48,755 nucleotides of DNA from Rhizobium sp. Q54 (GCA_945861615.1 CAMAVH010000006.1:1-48755), one strand, 5' to 3'; positions 22,789 to 33,134 are shown, counted from the stretch's first letter. The notes: a model not told the origin generated them from the sequence alone. Translations and numbers: made by a program.

Positions 22789-24264
22789 ATGCAGGTTACC
22801 GAAACGGCGAGCGAAGGGCTCAAGCGGGAATTTCTCATCCGCATCCCCGCCTCGGACATCGAGACGAAGCTCAACACTCGCCTCCAGGAAATGAGCACCA
22901 AGGTAAAGCAGCCCGGCTTCCGTCCGGGCAAGGTGCCGATGGCCCTGCTGAAGAAGCAGTACGGCCCGTCGCTCATGGGCGAAATTCTCGAGCAGGCCGT
23001 CAATGACGGCACGCGCGATGCCTTGAACGAAAAAGGCCTGCGCCCGGCGATGCAGCCGCGCATCGAGATTAAGTCGTTCGAAGAGGGCGGCGACCTCGAG
23101 TACGCCATCGCCGTCGAGCTGATCCCGGAGATCAAGCCGCTGGCCTTCAGCGACATCAAGGTCGAGAAGCCGACCGTGATGATCGACGACAAGGCGATCG
23201 ACGAGGCCGCCCAGCGCCTGCTGACGAGCAACCGCGTCTTCGAGAAAACGGAAGATGCCGGTCGCGCCGCGACGAAGGAAGACCAGTTGCTGGTCGATTT
23301 CATCGGCCGCGTCGGCGGCACGCCGTTCGACGGCGGCACCGCCAAGGACTTCGAAGTCGCCATGGACTCGGCCGGCTTCATCCCCGGCTTCATCGAGCAG
23401 ATGCATGGCTCGAAGGCCGGCGACAAGTTGACCGTGAAGGTGAAATTCCCCGACGAGTACGGCAATGCCGATCTGGCCGGCAAGGATGCCGAGTTCGAAG
23501 TCGATGTGAAGGAAGTGCGCCTGCCCAAGGCGGCGACCCTCGACGATGCCTTCGCCAAGACCATCGGCTTCGAGAGCCTCGCGGACCTGAAGAAGGGCCT
23601 CAAGGAGCGCATGGAGCAGGAATATGCTCAGGTCACGCGCATGCGCGTGAAACGCAACCTGCTCGACAAGCTCGCCGCCAAGTGCGACTTCGAGACGCCG
23701 ACGGGCCTGGTGGACAGCGAGTTCGCCGGTATTTGGCAGCAGATGACCGGTCAGGCGCCGGAGCACGATGCCGAGACCTGCAACGATCCGAGCCACGATC
23801 ACAGCCATGACCATGCCGGCCACGATCACGCCGGTCACGATCACGAGGGCCACGATCACGAGGGCCACGACCATCCGCCGGCCACCGACGTGCTCAAGGA
23901 CAAGACGCCGGAAGAGATCGAGAAGCTGAAGGCGGAATACCGCACCATTGCCGAGCGCCGCGTGAAGCTCGGCCTGCTGCTGTCGGAGACCGGCCGCGCC
24001 AACAAGATCGAGATTTCCAAGGACGATCTGAACCGCGCGCTGCTCAACGAAGCCCGTCGTTTCCCCGGCCAGGAGCGCATGGTGTTCGAGTTCTACCAGA
24101 AGAACCCGGAAGCCCTGGAGCAGCTCCGCGCCCCGGTGTTCGAGGACAAGGTCATCGACTACATCCTCGAACTGGCCAAGGTCGAGGAGAAGAAGGTGAC
24201 GGCCGAGGAGTTGATGCGCGACCCGGACGATGAGAAAGACGACGTCGCCGGCGCCAAGAAGTAA
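22789..24264 (+). CDS. tig: Trigger factor with a histidine-rich insertion
   Basis: 491 residues; most trigger factors are about 430-450. This ribosome-bound chaperone and peptidyl-prolyl isomerase meets nascent chains. The ribosome-binding domain has the signature FRPGKVPMALLKKQYG (44-59; usually GFRxGKxP). The FKBP-type isomerase domain is about 155-245 (DQLLVDFIGRVGG, GFIPGFIEQMHGSKAGD, FPDEYGNADLAGKDAEFEV). The C-terminal chaperone arms follow. Residues 326-362, between two arm helices (EFAGIWQQMTGQ and TPEEIEKLKAEYR), form an insertion with 13 histidines alternating mostly with Asp. It reads in frame and both flanks match the family, so it is not a frameshift. It begins the tig-clpP-clpX-lon-hupB cluster. 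Metal binding by the insertion is inferred from composition. Confidence 0.95.
   Translation: MQVTETASEGLKREFLIRIPASDIETKLNTRLQEMSTKVKQPGFRPGKVPMALLKKQYGPSLMGEILEQAVNDGTRDALNEKGLRPAMQPRIEIKSFEEGGDLEYAIAVELIPEIKPLAFSDIKVEKPTVMIDDKAIDEAAQRLLTSNRVFEKTEDAGRAATKEDQLLVDFIGRVGGTPFDGGTAKDFEVAMDSAGFIPGFIEQMHGSKAGDKLTVKVKFPDEYGNADLAGKDAEFEVDVKEVRLPKAATLDDAFAKTIGFESLADLKKGLKERMEQEYAQVTRMRVKRNLLDKLAAKCDFETPTGLVDSEFAGIWQQMTGQAPEHDAETCNDPSHDHSHDHAGHDHAGHDHEGHDHEGHDHPPATDVLKDKTPEEIEKLKAEYRTIAERRVKLGLLLSETGRANKIEISKDDLNRALLNEARRFPGQERMVFEFYQKNPEALEQLRAPVFEDKVIDYILELAKVEEKKVTAEELMRDPDDEKDDVAGAKK
23815..23874 (+). repeat. 15-bp tandem repeat encoding the His-rich loop of trigger factor
   Basis: Four consecutive 15-base units (23815-23829, -23844, -23859, -23874), each close to GAGGGCCACGATCAC and encoding AGHDH or EGHDH. 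A less regular (S)HDHSHDH segment precedes them from about 23791. Copy number could vary by replication slippage in steps of five residues without shifting the frame. Confidence 0.85.
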
Positions 24265-24295
24265 GGCCTGACGGGTTTCTTACGCACCGCGCGGT

Positions 24296-24314
24296 AACGC
24301 CTTTTGAGGCGTTT
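24296..24314 (+). terminator. Possible weak terminator or attenuator between tig and clpP
   Basis: AACGCCT (24296-24302), TTTG, AGGCGTT (24307-24313) followed by only TCCC. The 7-bp stem is good and the T-tract short, so partial read-through from tig into clpP is likely. Confidence 0.4.
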
Positions 24315-24338
24315 CCCGCGGCGCGCGAACCGGCTACT

Positions 24339-24368
24339 CTTTGTCTCACCTGTTTCCGTTTCCCCATT
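24339..24368 (+). promoter_or_regulatory. Possible heat-shock-type promoter of clpP
   Basis: CCCCATT (24362-24368) matches the sigma-32 -10 element CCCCATNT well. About 16 bases upstream is TCTTTGTC, a poor version of CTTGAA. clpP is a heat-shock gene in most Proteobacteria, which makes the match plausible but not secure. Confidence 0.32.
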
Positions 24369-24390
24369 CGTTTGTGAAGGGCGGCGCCCG

Positions 24391-25029
24391 ATGCGAGATC
24401 CGATCGATACCTACATGAACTATCTCGTTCCCATGGTGGTCGAGCAGACCAACCGCGGCGAGCGCTCCTACGACATCTATTCGCGCCTCCTCAAAGAGCG
24501 CATCATTTTCATGGTCGGCCCCGTCAACGACGCGGTGTCGAGCGTGATCTGCGCCCAGTTGCTGTTCCTGGAAGCCGAGAATCCGAACAAGGACATCTCG
24601 TACTACATCAACTCGCCCGGCGGCGTCGTCACCTCCGGCCTCGCGATCTACGACACCATGCAGTACATCCGCCCCGACGTGGCGACGATCTGCATCGGTC
24701 AGGCTGCCTCGATGGGCTCGCTGCTGCTCGCGGCCGGCGCCGAGGGCAAGCGCTTCGCTCTGCCCAACGCGCGCATCATGGTTCACCAGCCTTCGGGCGG
24801 TGCCCAAGGCCAAGCGACCGACATCGAAATCCAGGCGCGCGAAATCCTGTCGCTGCGTTCGCGCTTGAACGGCATTTACGTCAAGCACACCAAGCAGCCG
24901 CTCGACGTGATCGAGAAGGCGATGGAGCGCGATAAGTTCATGAATCCCGAAGAGGCCCAGGCTTTCGGCCTGATCGACGAGGTCTTCGTGAAGCGTCCGG
25001 CCAGCGAGAAGGTCGAAATGCCGCGCTAA
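24391..25029 (+). CDS. clpP: ATP-dependent Clp protease proteolytic subunit
   Basis: 212 residues from [19 protein letters not shown], with GAAGGGCGGC upstream; an in-frame start at 24304 would add an Arg-rich tail without a match to ClpP. ClpP forms the tetradecameric serine peptidase chamber fed by ClpX or ClpA. The triad is intact: Ser107 in GQAASMGS, His132 in [15 protein letters not shown], and Asp181 in [33 protein letters not shown] is the strand-helix that forms the substrate groove. It is 126 bp after tig and 423 bp before clpX, the common alphaproteobacterial order. Confidence 0.98.
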   Translation: MRDPIDTYMNYLVPMVVEQTNRGERSYDIYSRLLKERIIFMVGPVNDAVSSVICAQLLFLEAENPNKDISYYINSPGGVVTSGLAIYDTMQYIRPDVATICIGQAASMGSLLLAAGAEGKRFALPNARIMVHQPSGGAQGQATDIEIQAREILSLRSRLNGIYVKHTKQPLDVIEKAMERDKFMNPEEAQAFGLIDEVFVKRPASEKVEMPR

Positions 25030-25067
25030 GGCGCGGTTTCGGGACGCGACACCTCGCCCTTTCGTGC

Positions 25068-25117
25068 GAAATGGCGACCGAGATGCAGGCGGGCAGGGCC
25101 ATTTCATGGCTCTGCCC
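25068..25117 (+). promoter_or_regulatory. Overlapping alternative hairpins after clpP
   Basis: A strong hairpin GGGCAGGGCCA (25091-25101), TTTCA, TGGCTCTGCCC (25107-25117, one G-T pair) overlaps a second possible pairing of GAAATGGC (25068-25075) with GCCATTTC (25098-25105). The two cannot form together. No T-run follows. It may end or attenuate clpP transcription; no ligand-binding RNA fold was recognised. Confidence 0.4.
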
Positions 25118-25181
25118 GTCGCCGTCTCCACCCGCAGGCCCTGCCATAAGCCGCTGAATCGGGCGACTTTTTCTCATGGCG

Positions 25182-25197
25182 ATCGGGTTAACCCGAT
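25182..25197. promoter_or_regulatory. 16-bp perfect palindrome upstream of clpX
   Basis: ATCGGGTTAACCCGAT is fully self-complementary and lies in the 423-bp clpP-clpX gap. It looks like a dimeric-repressor operator, or, with TTTTA directly after it, a small hairpin. Elsewhere in 25030-25452 only the hairpins at 25068 and the promoter-like sequence at 25385 stand out. Confidence 0.4.
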
Positions 25198-25384
25198 TTT
25201 AGGCCCGGATCTGGCAGTCTGTTGACTGGCTGCCCGGCTTTATTCGGCGGGGCTGCATCCCATATAGAGCGAAGGATCCACGCGATCGCTCACGCCGTTT
25301 ATGACGACAGGGACGAGAAATTCGATCGATGGTTGCCTGCCTATCGCCGCCGTCAGATCGCCTGACACCATATTTAGTATTTAG

Positions 25385-25413
25385 TTGTGCGTAGCGGACC
25401 CTGTGTCTAACAT
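25385..25413 (+). promoter_or_regulatory. Possible promoter of clpX
   Basis: TTGTGC (25385-25390), 17-base spacer, TAACAT (25408-25413), about 40 bases before the clpX start. Each hexamer matches the housekeeping consensus only in part. The long gap after clpP makes a separate clpX promoter likely somewhere here. Confidence 0.33.
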
Positions 25414-25452
25414 GCGTATAGAGGCCAAATATTTGGCCGAGATGGAGCGACC

Positions 25453-26727
25453 ATGAGCAAGTCCAGCGGCAGCGGCGAATCGCGTAACACCCTCTACTGT
25501 TCTTTCTGCGGAAAGAGCCAGCATGAGGTGCGCAAGCTCATCGCCGGACCGACCGTGTTCATCTGCGACGAATGCGTCGAGCTTTGCATGGATATCATCC
25601 GTGAAGAGCACAAGACGACGCTGGTCCGTTCGCAGGACGGCGTGCCGTCCCCGCGCGACATCTGCACCGTGCTCGATGACTATGTCATCGGCCAGGTGCA
25701 TGCCAAGCGCGTCCTCTCGGTCGCGGTGCACAACCATTACAAGCGTCTCGCCCACGGCCAGAAGGCCAACGACGTCGAACTCGCGAAGTCGAACATCCTA
25801 CTGATCGGCCCGACCGGCTGCGGCAAGACTCTGCTGGCCCAGACGCTGGCGCGCATCCTCGACGTGCCCTTCACGATGGCCGACGCGACGACCCTGACCG
25901 AAGCCGGCTATGTCGGCGAGGACGTCGAGAACATCATCCTCAAGCTGCTGCAGTCCGCCGACTACAATGTCGAGCGTGCGCAGCGCGGCATCGTCTACAT
26001 CGACGAAGTCGACAAGATTTCCCGCAAGTCCGATAACCCGTCGATCACCCGCGACGTGTCGGGCGAGGGCGTGCAGCAGGCTTTGCTCAAGATCATGGAA
26101 GGCACCGTTGCCTCCGTGCCGCCGCAGGGCGGGCGCAAACATCCGCAGCAGGAATTCCTGCAGGTCGACACGACGAACATTCTCTTCATCTGCGGCGGCG
26201 CCTTCGCCGGCCTGGAGAAGATCATCTCGGCGCGCGGTCGCGGCACCTCTATCGGCTTCGGCGCCGATGTGCGCGCCCCGGAAGACCGCCAGACCGGCGA
26301 GCTTCTGCGCGAGGTCGAGCCCGAAGATTTGTTGAAGTTCGGCCTGATCCCCGAGTTCGTCGGTCGCCTGCCGGTGGTCGCGACGCTCGACGATCTCGAC
26401 GAAGAAGCCTTGGTCGACATCCTCACCGTTCCGAAGAACGCCCTGGTGAAGCAGTACCAGCGTCTCTACGAGATGGAGAATGTCCGCCTCGAATTCTCCG
26501 AAGACGCCTTGAAGGGAGTCGCTCGCAAGGCAATCCAGCGCAAGACCGGCGCGCGCGGCCTACGTTCGATCATGGAGACCATTCTCCTCGAATCGATGTT
26601 CGAGTTGCCGGGCTTGGAAGGCGTCGAAGAGATCGTGATCAACAAAGAGGTGGTCGAAGGCCGTGCGAAGCCCCTCTACATCTATTCGGACCGTCGTGAT
26701 GAGACGGGCGCTGGCGCCAGCGCCTGA
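25453..26727 (+). CDS. clpX: ATP-dependent Clp protease ATP-binding subunit ClpX
   Basis: 424 residues, normal length. ClpX is the hexameric AAA+ unfoldase that delivers tagged substrates to ClpP. The N-terminal zinc finger has Cys16, Cys19, Cys38 and Cys41 ([16 protein letters not shown]). Walker A GPTGCGKT is at 119-126, the pore loop with GYVG follows at [13 protein letters not shown], and Walker B is [10 protein letters not shown]. The [18 protein letters not shown] segment near the C-terminus is the sensor-2 region, and the ClpP-contact IGF-type loop appears as TSIGFGADV. Every functional motif is intact. In Alphaproteobacteria ClpXP is central to cell-cycle proteolysis. Confidence 0.98.
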   Translation: MSKSSGSGESRNTLYCSFCGKSQHEVRKLIAGPTVFICDECVELCMDIIREEHKTTLVRSQDGVPSPRDICTVLDDYVIGQVHAKRVLSVAVHNHYKRLAHGQKANDVELAKSNILLIGPTGCGKTLLAQTLARILDVPFTMADATTLTEAGYVGEDVENIILKLLQSADYNVERAQRGIVYIDEVDKISRKSDNPSITRDVSGEGVQQALLKIMEGTVASVPPQGGRKHPQQEFLQVDTTNILFICGGAFAGLEKIISARGRGTSIGFGADVRAPEDRQTGELLREVEPEDLLKFGLIPEFVGRLPVVATLDDLDEEALVDILTVPKNALVKQYQRLYEMENVRLEFSEDALKGVARKAIQRKTGARGLRSIMETILLESMFELPGLEGVEEIVINKEVVEGRAKPLYIYSDRRDETGAGASA

Positions 26728-26757
26728 GTCACGTCCCGGTTCCCGCGTTTTGCGTTC

Positions 26758-26781
26758 CAGCCGGCTTTACGGAGCCGGCTG
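26758..26781 (+). terminator. Hairpin after clpX
   Basis: CAGCCGGCT (26758-26766), TTACGG, AGCCGGCTG (26773-26781): perfect 9-bp stem 30 bases after the clpX stop. No T-run, so termination may be factor-assisted or partial. An 18-bp perfect palindrome (26707-26724) also spans the last clpX codons. Confidence 0.45.
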
Positions 26782-26843
26782 CGGACGGCAATGATGAAGT
26801 TGTCCCCCACTTTTCATATCGGGAACGCCCGCATCTCCGGGCG

Positions 26844-26876
26844 ACCCTTGAATCCCACCGTCTTCAGCGCCATTTT
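26844..26876 (+). promoter_or_regulatory. Heat-shock (sigma-32) promoter of lon
   Basis: ACCCTTGAA (26844-26852) contains the full CCCTTGAA -35 of the RpoH consensus. After 15 bases CGCCATTTT (26868-26876) matches CCCCATTTA at 7 of 9 positions. Transcription would begin near 26883, about 80 bases before the lon ATG. Lon is a classical RpoH target. Confidence 0.7.
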
Positions 26877-26963
26877 GAATGAAATCCGGGATGTCGGCCT
26901 GTGCCATGTTGGGCAGGCCTGCCCCTTTCCCAAGCGCCGCCCCGTCGCGGTGAAAGGAAGAGC

Positions 26964-29369
<2,406 letters not shown>

Positions 29370-29392
29370 TAGGCGCTTCTACGAAACGATAA

Positions 29393-29427
29393 TGCGGCGG
29401 GTTTGCAAGAGCCCGCCGCAATCGTTT
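29393..29427 (+). terminator. Terminator of lon
   Basis: TGCGGCGGG (29393-29401), loop, CCCGCCGCA (29412-29420), then ATCGTTT. The stem is strong and perfectly paired; the T-tract is interrupted, so termination efficiency is uncertain. Confidence 0.65.
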
Positions 29428-29572
29428 AAAAAGCCTGAAAAAGCGCCAAAATCCTGGGGAAAACTGCGCTTCTGCGATTGACGCGTCTTGAAACGCCGAT
29501 CTAGAGTGGTCGCCTTCGATCCCGTCGGAGCGACGCTGGGATCGTCCAAAAATTCGCAGAGGGGATACTCAA

Positions 29573-29845
29573 GTGAATAAGAACGATCTCGTGGCAGCGG
29601 TTGCGACCGGTACGGGTTTGTCGAAGACCGATGCATCGAAGGCCGTCGATGAAGTGTTCGACCAGATCACCAAGGCGCTGAAGCATGGCGATGATGTTCG
29701 CCTCGTTGGCTTCGGCACTTTCAACGTCACCAAGCGTGCCGCCAGCCAGGGCCGCAATCCGCGCACCGGCGAAGCGATCAGCATTCCGGCGTCCAAGCGT
29801 CCCAAGTTCACGGCCGGCAAGGGCCTGAAGGACGCGGTGAATTAA
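29573..29845 (+). CDS. hupB: DNA-binding protein HU
   Basis: 90 residues with a GTG start preceded by GAGGGG. HU is a small dimeric nucleoid protein that bends DNA. The DNABII signature is complete: MNKNDLVAAVATGTGLSKTDASKAVDEVFDQIT helical body, VRLVGFGTFNVTKRAASQGRNPRTGE, and the KFTAGKGLKDAVN C-terminus, with the beta-arm proline in RNPRTGE (usually GRNPxTG). It follows lon as in most Alphaproteobacteria, and has its own strong terminator. IHF is excluded because the IHF-specific arm residues are absent. Confidence 0.96.
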   Translation: MNKNDLVAAVATGTGLSKTDASKAVDEVFDQITKALKHGDDVRLVGFGTFNVTKRAASQGRNPRTGEAISIPASKRPKFTAGKGLKDAVN

Positions 29846-29863
29846 CGCTTTTCCCCGCGGGGA

Positions 29864-29903
29864 ATGACAAAGCCGGCTTCCGCGCGGAAGCCGGCTTTGT
29901 CAT
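29864..29903. terminator. Very long perfect terminator hairpin after hupB
   Basis: An 18-bp perfect stem (29864-29881 and 29886-29903) around GCGC, 19 bases after the hupB stop. The arms include AAAGCCGGCTTCC and its complement. The T-rich part lies within the descending arm and not after it. The symmetry makes both strands encode the same start, MTKPASARKPALS, in false ORFs. Confidence 0.75.
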
Positions 29904-29980
29904 GTCCGTGCCGGCGTCTGTCGCCGCGCGTTTTCCGTGCCGCTTTCGCGGCGGTGCGTTATAACCGCAGCTGTCCATGG

Positions 29981-30056
29981 GGGCGGTTAGCTCAGCTGGT
30001 AGAGCACCACGTTTACACCGTGGCTGTCGGCGGTTCGAACCCGTCACCGCCTACCA
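29981..30056 (+). tRNA. tRNA-Val (TAC)
   Basis: Acceptor GGGCGGT (29981-29987) with ACCGCCT (30046-30052; first pair G-U), D arm GCTC-AGCTGGTA-GAGC, anticodon arm CCACG-TTTACAC-CGTGG (anticodon TAC), T arm CGGTTCGAACCCG, A73 and encoded CCA. TATAAC at 29960-29965 is a likely -10 element; a -35 is not obvious. The racemase-like gene begins 48 bases after it. Confidence 0.96.
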
Positions 30057-30104
30057 CTCGGACCGAACGCGGCATAAGACCGCAAGCAGGCAGGGAGATG
30101 CGAC

Positions 30105-30842
30105 ATGGCCTATAGCAGCTGGCGCGGCGTCGTCGGACTGATCAAGCCGACCATGCGGCCGGGCGGTCTCGAAGAGCTCATTCGGATGTTGCCGGACGGC
30201 GTTTGCACCTTGCCGCTGTTCCTCGACATCCGGCGGGGCACCAAGGACGAGTTCAAGGAGGTGATGGTCCATTACGAGACGGCCATCGCCAAACTCGCCG
30301 AGCAAAAGGTCGATCTGATCCATCCAGAGGGCGCACCACCGTTCATGGTGCGCGGCCTCAAGGGGGAGCGCAAACTGCTCGACAAGTGGGAGAAGCAATA
30401 CAAAACGCCGCTCTTCACGTCGGGCACCAACCATATCGCGGCGCTCAAGGCGCTGGGCATCAAGAAGTTCGTCGGCGCCACCTATTTCAGCGGCGACATC
30501 AACGAGAGCTTCGCCGCTTATTTCCGCGAAGCCGGCTTTACCGTGCTCGGCATGGAGGGCATCGATGTGCCGTTCGACCAGGTCGGCAGCCTGTCGGCTC
30601 ACGAGGTCTACGTCCATATTAAGAAGGCCTTCCTCAAGCAGCCCAAAGCCGAAGCGATCTACATGCTGGGTACCGGTTGGCGTGTGCTCGAGATGATCGA
30701 GACCCTGGAGCAGGACCTCGGCGTGCCGGTGATCCATCCGGTGCCGGCGCGCTGCTGGGAAATCCAGGCCCGGCTGCACATCCGCCAGCCCGTGCAGGGC
30801 TACGGTGCCCTGATCCGCGACCTGCCGCCGCTGCCCGGCTGA
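30105..30842 (+). CDS. Asp/Glu racemase / maleate isomerase superfamily protein lacking the catalytic cysteines
   Basis: 245 residues with AGGGAG upstream. The overall pattern fits the Asp/Glu/hydantoin racemase superfamily (arylmalonate decarboxylase, maleate cis-trans isomerase): VVGLIKPTMRPG at the start, TSGTNHIAALKALGIKKFVGATYFSGDINESFAAYFREAGFTV (the family's middle helix-strand unit), and GVPVIHPVPARCWEIQ near the end. The first active-site Cys should lie in LIHPEGAPPFMV (71-82) and the second in IYMLGTGWR (185-193), but neither segment has one; the only cysteines are 34 and 217. It is therefore either a non-racemase enzyme of the fold or inactive. It is flanked by tRNA-Val and tRNA-Asp and has no metabolic partner. 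Confidence 0.72.
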   Translation: MAYSSWRGVVGLIKPTMRPGGLEELIRMLPDGVCTLPLFLDIRRGTKDEFKEVMVHYETAIAKLAEQKVDLIHPEGAPPFMVRGLKGERKLLDKWEKQYKTPLFTSGTNHIAALKALGIKKFVGATYFSGDINESFAAYFREAGFTVLGMEGIDVPFDQVGSLSAHEVYVHIKKAFLKQPKAEAIYMLGTGWRVLEMIETLEQDLGVPVIHPVPARCWEIQARLHIRQPVQGYGALIRDLPPLPG

Positions 30843-30925
30843 GGGCCCGCCGGGCCAGCCGATAAGCGCTTGGAGTCGCAAAAAGATTCCCCGTGCGAAT
30901 CGGCGCTTTGCGGCCGGAAGCTTTC

Positions 30926-30954
30926 TTGACAGGGCAGGGGGTGTGAAGTAAACC
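30926..30954 (+). promoter_or_regulatory. Promoter upstream of tRNA-Asp
   Basis: A perfect TTGACA (30926-30931), 17-base spacer, TAAACC (30949-30954). It shares the TTGAC-N17-TAAAC form with the tRNA-His promoter at 5190. The tRNA starts about 85 bases beyond the expected transcription start, so a 5' leader would have to be removed. Confidence 0.55.
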
Positions 30955-31045
30955 AACGCACCCCACGCCGGGCGGCTTATGCTAATTTATTGAGCCATCG
31001 GCGGGGCCGCCACGCGGGCCTTGCAGGCCTTCGTTCCGGGACCAT

Positions 31046-31122
<77 letters not shown>

Positions 31123-31480
31123 CCCGGTTTTCATGTCATTTCGCGCTTGCGCCATCCGACGGTCACGGGTGGCTCTCGGCGCTTGAGAACGGCTCGCAAG
31201 CATCGCGTCCGTCCCCGATCTCGTCGCGGCTCATCGCGCCGGGCATTATGCCGTTTTCACTGTTCCTTGATCCCACCATGGCGGAAGGCCTCTTTGCTGC
31301 GCTTGCGCGGTGCAAAAAGAGTCAATCTTCACTTCCCTTTAGGCCTCGCTATTTCTATATTCGGGCCGCTTGAGAACGCCGGAGCGCACCCTGTTCCGGA
31401 CCTTCGCGTCGGGCTCGCCCAACCGCCCCGCGACGACCTCCCAGGCAATGGTTCGAACATTCCCGACGCGAAGGCCCGGC
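31123..31480 (+). promoter_or_regulatory. Leader and likely promoter region of the nuo operon
   Basis: 358 bp without a convincing gene. TATATT at 31356-31361 is a good -10; 17 bases before it is TTCCCT (31333-31338), a weak -35. A 12-base direct repeat CGCTTGAGAACG occurs at 31180-31191 and 31367-31378, the second copy just after the -10. An ORF open from 31370 is the upstream extension of the nuoA frame and has no NuoA-like residues before 31481. Confidence 0.4.
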
Positions 31481-31846
31481 ATGGAAGCCCTGTTGCGCGA
31501 ATATCTGCCGATTCTGATATTCCTCGGCCTCGCCCTAGCCCTGTCCGCCTTGATGATAGGGGCGTCCTATATCGCCGCCCGCCAGCGTCCCGACACCGAA
31601 AAAATCTCGCCGTACGAATGCGGCTTCGATCCGTTCGACGACGCGCGCGGCAAGTTCGACGTGCGGTTCTATCTGGTCGCCATCCTGTTCATCATCTTCG
31701 ACCTCGAAGTGGCCTTCCTGTTTCCCTGGGCGGTCACGCTCGGCGAGATCGGTCTGTTCGGTTTCTGGTCGATGGTGGTGTTTCTCGGCGTCTTGACCAT
31801 CGGTTTCATCTACGAGTGGAAGAAGGGGGCGCTGGAGTGGGAGTGA
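31481..31846 (+). CDS. nuoA: NADH-quinone oxidoreductase subunit A
   Basis: 121 residues from [19 protein letters not shown]; the ORF extends upstream but NuoA proteins begin here. It is a three-helix membrane subunit at the junction of the arms of Complex I. Helices: about 7-27, 65-85 ([21 protein letters not shown], the most conserved segment, with the buried Asp and Glu) and 92-113. The conserved loop [24 protein letters not shown] joins helices 1 and 2 and carries the Cys known from ND3. First gene of the complete nuo operon; nuoB follows after 45 bp. Confidence 0.97.
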   Translation: MEALLREYLPILIFLGLALALSALMIGASYIAARQRPDTEKISPYECGFDPFDDARGKFDVRFYLVAILFIIFDLEVAFLFPWAVTLGEIGLFGFWSMVVFLGVLTIGFIYEWKKGALEWE

Positions 31847-31891
31847 TCGGCCGCTAAGCCGCATCGCACCGTTCGCCGCCCGGAGAGTCTC

Positions 31892-32449
31892 ATGAGCCTC
31901 ACGACCACCACGCCGACCTCGATTTTGACGCCGACCGTCGCGACCACGCCGGATCGCGGCGCGGTCATGCGCGCCATGGCTGACGAGGTGCAAAACAAGG
32001 GCTTCGTGCTCGCCAAGATGGATCAGGTGGTCAACTGGGCGCGCACCGGCTCGCTGTGGCCGATGACCTTCGGCCTGGCCTGTTGCGCCGTCGAGATGAT
32101 CCAGGCGGCGACCTCGCGCTACGACCTCGACCGCTTCGGCATGCTGTTCCGTCCGAGCCCGCGCCAGTCCGATGTGATGATCGTCGCCGGCACGCTGTGC
32201 AATAAGATGGCCCCGGCGCTGCGCCGCGTGTACGACCAGATGCCCGAGCCGCGTTGGGTCGTGTCGATGGGCAGCTGCGCCAACGGCGGCGGTTACTATC
32301 ACTATTCCTATTCCGTGGTGCGCGGATGCGACCGCATCGTCCCGGTCGATATCTACGTGCCCGGCTGCCCGCCCACGGCCGAAGCGCTGCTCTACGGTCT
32401 GCTGCAACTGCAGCGTAAAATCCGCCGCACCGGCACCATTGCCCGCTAA
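31892..32449 (+). CDS. nuoB: NADH-quinone oxidoreductase subunit B
   Basis: 185 residues. NuoB holds cluster N2, the last iron-sulfur centre before quinone, in the connecting fragment of Complex I. The ligands are Cys64, Cys65 ([10 protein letters not shown]), Cys129 ([15 protein letters not shown]) and Cys159 ([11 protein letters not shown]). The first 23 residues, rich in Thr/Pro, form a variable extension. GAGAGTC lies before the ATG. It is followed 38 bp later by nuoC. Confidence 0.98.
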   Translation: MSLTTTTPTSILTPTVATTPDRGAVMRAMADEVQNKGFVLAKMDQVVNWARTGSLWPMTFGLACCAVEMIQAATSRYDLDRFGMLFRPSPRQSDVMIVAGTLCNKMAPALRRVYDQMPEPRWVVSMGSCANGGGYYHYSYSVVRGCDRIVPVDIYVPGCPPTAEALLYGLLQLQRKIRRTGTIAR

Positions 32450-32487
32450 CGGGCGCCCGCCAGTTCCCTCACCGAGTTCATCCGCCG

Positions 32488-33123
32488 ATGACTGAAGCCC
32501 TCCAGGATCTTGCCGACTACGTCACGACCGCTCTCGGCGGCGCGGTGCTGTCGCATGAGATTCGTCGCGGCGAATTGGCCGTGACGATCAAGCGCGACGA
32601 GTTGCCGCGCGTACTGACCTTCCTGCGTGACGACAGCAACTGCCAGTTCCGCCAGCTGCTCGACGTCTGCGGCGTGGATTATCCCGACCGCGAGGAGCGC
32701 TTCGACGTCGTCTATCATCTGTTGTCGCTGCGCCAGAATCAGCGCATCCGCGTCAAGCTGACGGCGGGCGAACTGACGCCGGTGCCGTCGGCCGTGTCGA
32801 TCTTCAATTCCGCCGGCTGGTGGGAGCGCGAGGCCTGGGACTTGTACGGCATCTATTTCGCCGGCCATCCGGACCTGCGCCGCATCCTCACCGATTACGG
32901 CTTCGAGGGCCACCCGCTGCGCAAGGACTTCCCGCTGACCGGCTTCGTCGAATTGCGCTACGACGACGAGCAGAAGCGCGTCGTCTACGAACCTGTGAAG
33001 CTGACCCAGGAATTCCGCAGCTTCGACTTCCTCAGCCCGTGGGAAGGCATGCTGCCGGGCGACGAAAAAGCGGATGTGCCGCAATCGCCGTTGCCGCCGC
33101 CCGCGCCGATCAAGCCGGCCTAA
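32488..33123 (+). CDS. nuoC: NADH-quinone oxidoreductase subunit C
   Basis: 211 residues, separate from NuoD as in Alphaproteobacteria and mitochondria (30-kDa subunit) and unlike the fused NuoCD of E. coli. Landmarks: [28 protein letters not shown], the [49 protein letters not shown] block (about 105-155) that is the family signature, and [23 protein letters not shown]. The C-terminus ends in a Pro-rich tail. It has no cofactor and supports the quinone-binding region. nuoD begins 11 bp after the stop. Confidence 0.98.
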   Translation: MTEALQDLADYVTTALGGAVLSHEIRRGELAVTIKRDELPRVLTFLRDDSNCQFRQLLDVCGVDYPDREERFDVVYHLLSLRQNQRIRVKLTAGELTPVPSAVSIFNSAGWWEREAWDLYGIYFAGHPDLRRILTDYGFEGHPLRKDFPLTGFVELRYDDEQKRVVYEPVKLTQEFRSFDFLSPWEGMLPGDEKADVPQSPLPPPAPIKPA

Positions 33124-33134
33124 GAGGACATCCC

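Noticed and set aside
23764-23874. The His-rich stretch of tig as a frameshift or assembly error
   Set aside because: The frame is open throughout, the insert length (including the tandem units) is a multiple of three, and both flanks continue the trigger-factor sequence.
23815-23874. Considered as a CRISPR-like repeat
   Set aside because: The units are 15 bp, directly adjacent without spacers, and encode protein.
24304-24390. Upstream extension of clpP, and similar extensions of lon (26901), nuoA (31370), nuoK (40503), coaX (46340) and glnB (4903)
   Set aside because: Family N-termini start at the downstream Met in each case and the extra codons match nothing; several overlap a neighbouring gene or promoter.
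29808-30115. Two ORFs on opposite strands that both start MTKPASARKPALS
   Set aside because: The identical start is produced by the perfect inverted repeat of the hupB terminator; neither has a credible continuation and one runs through tRNA-Val.
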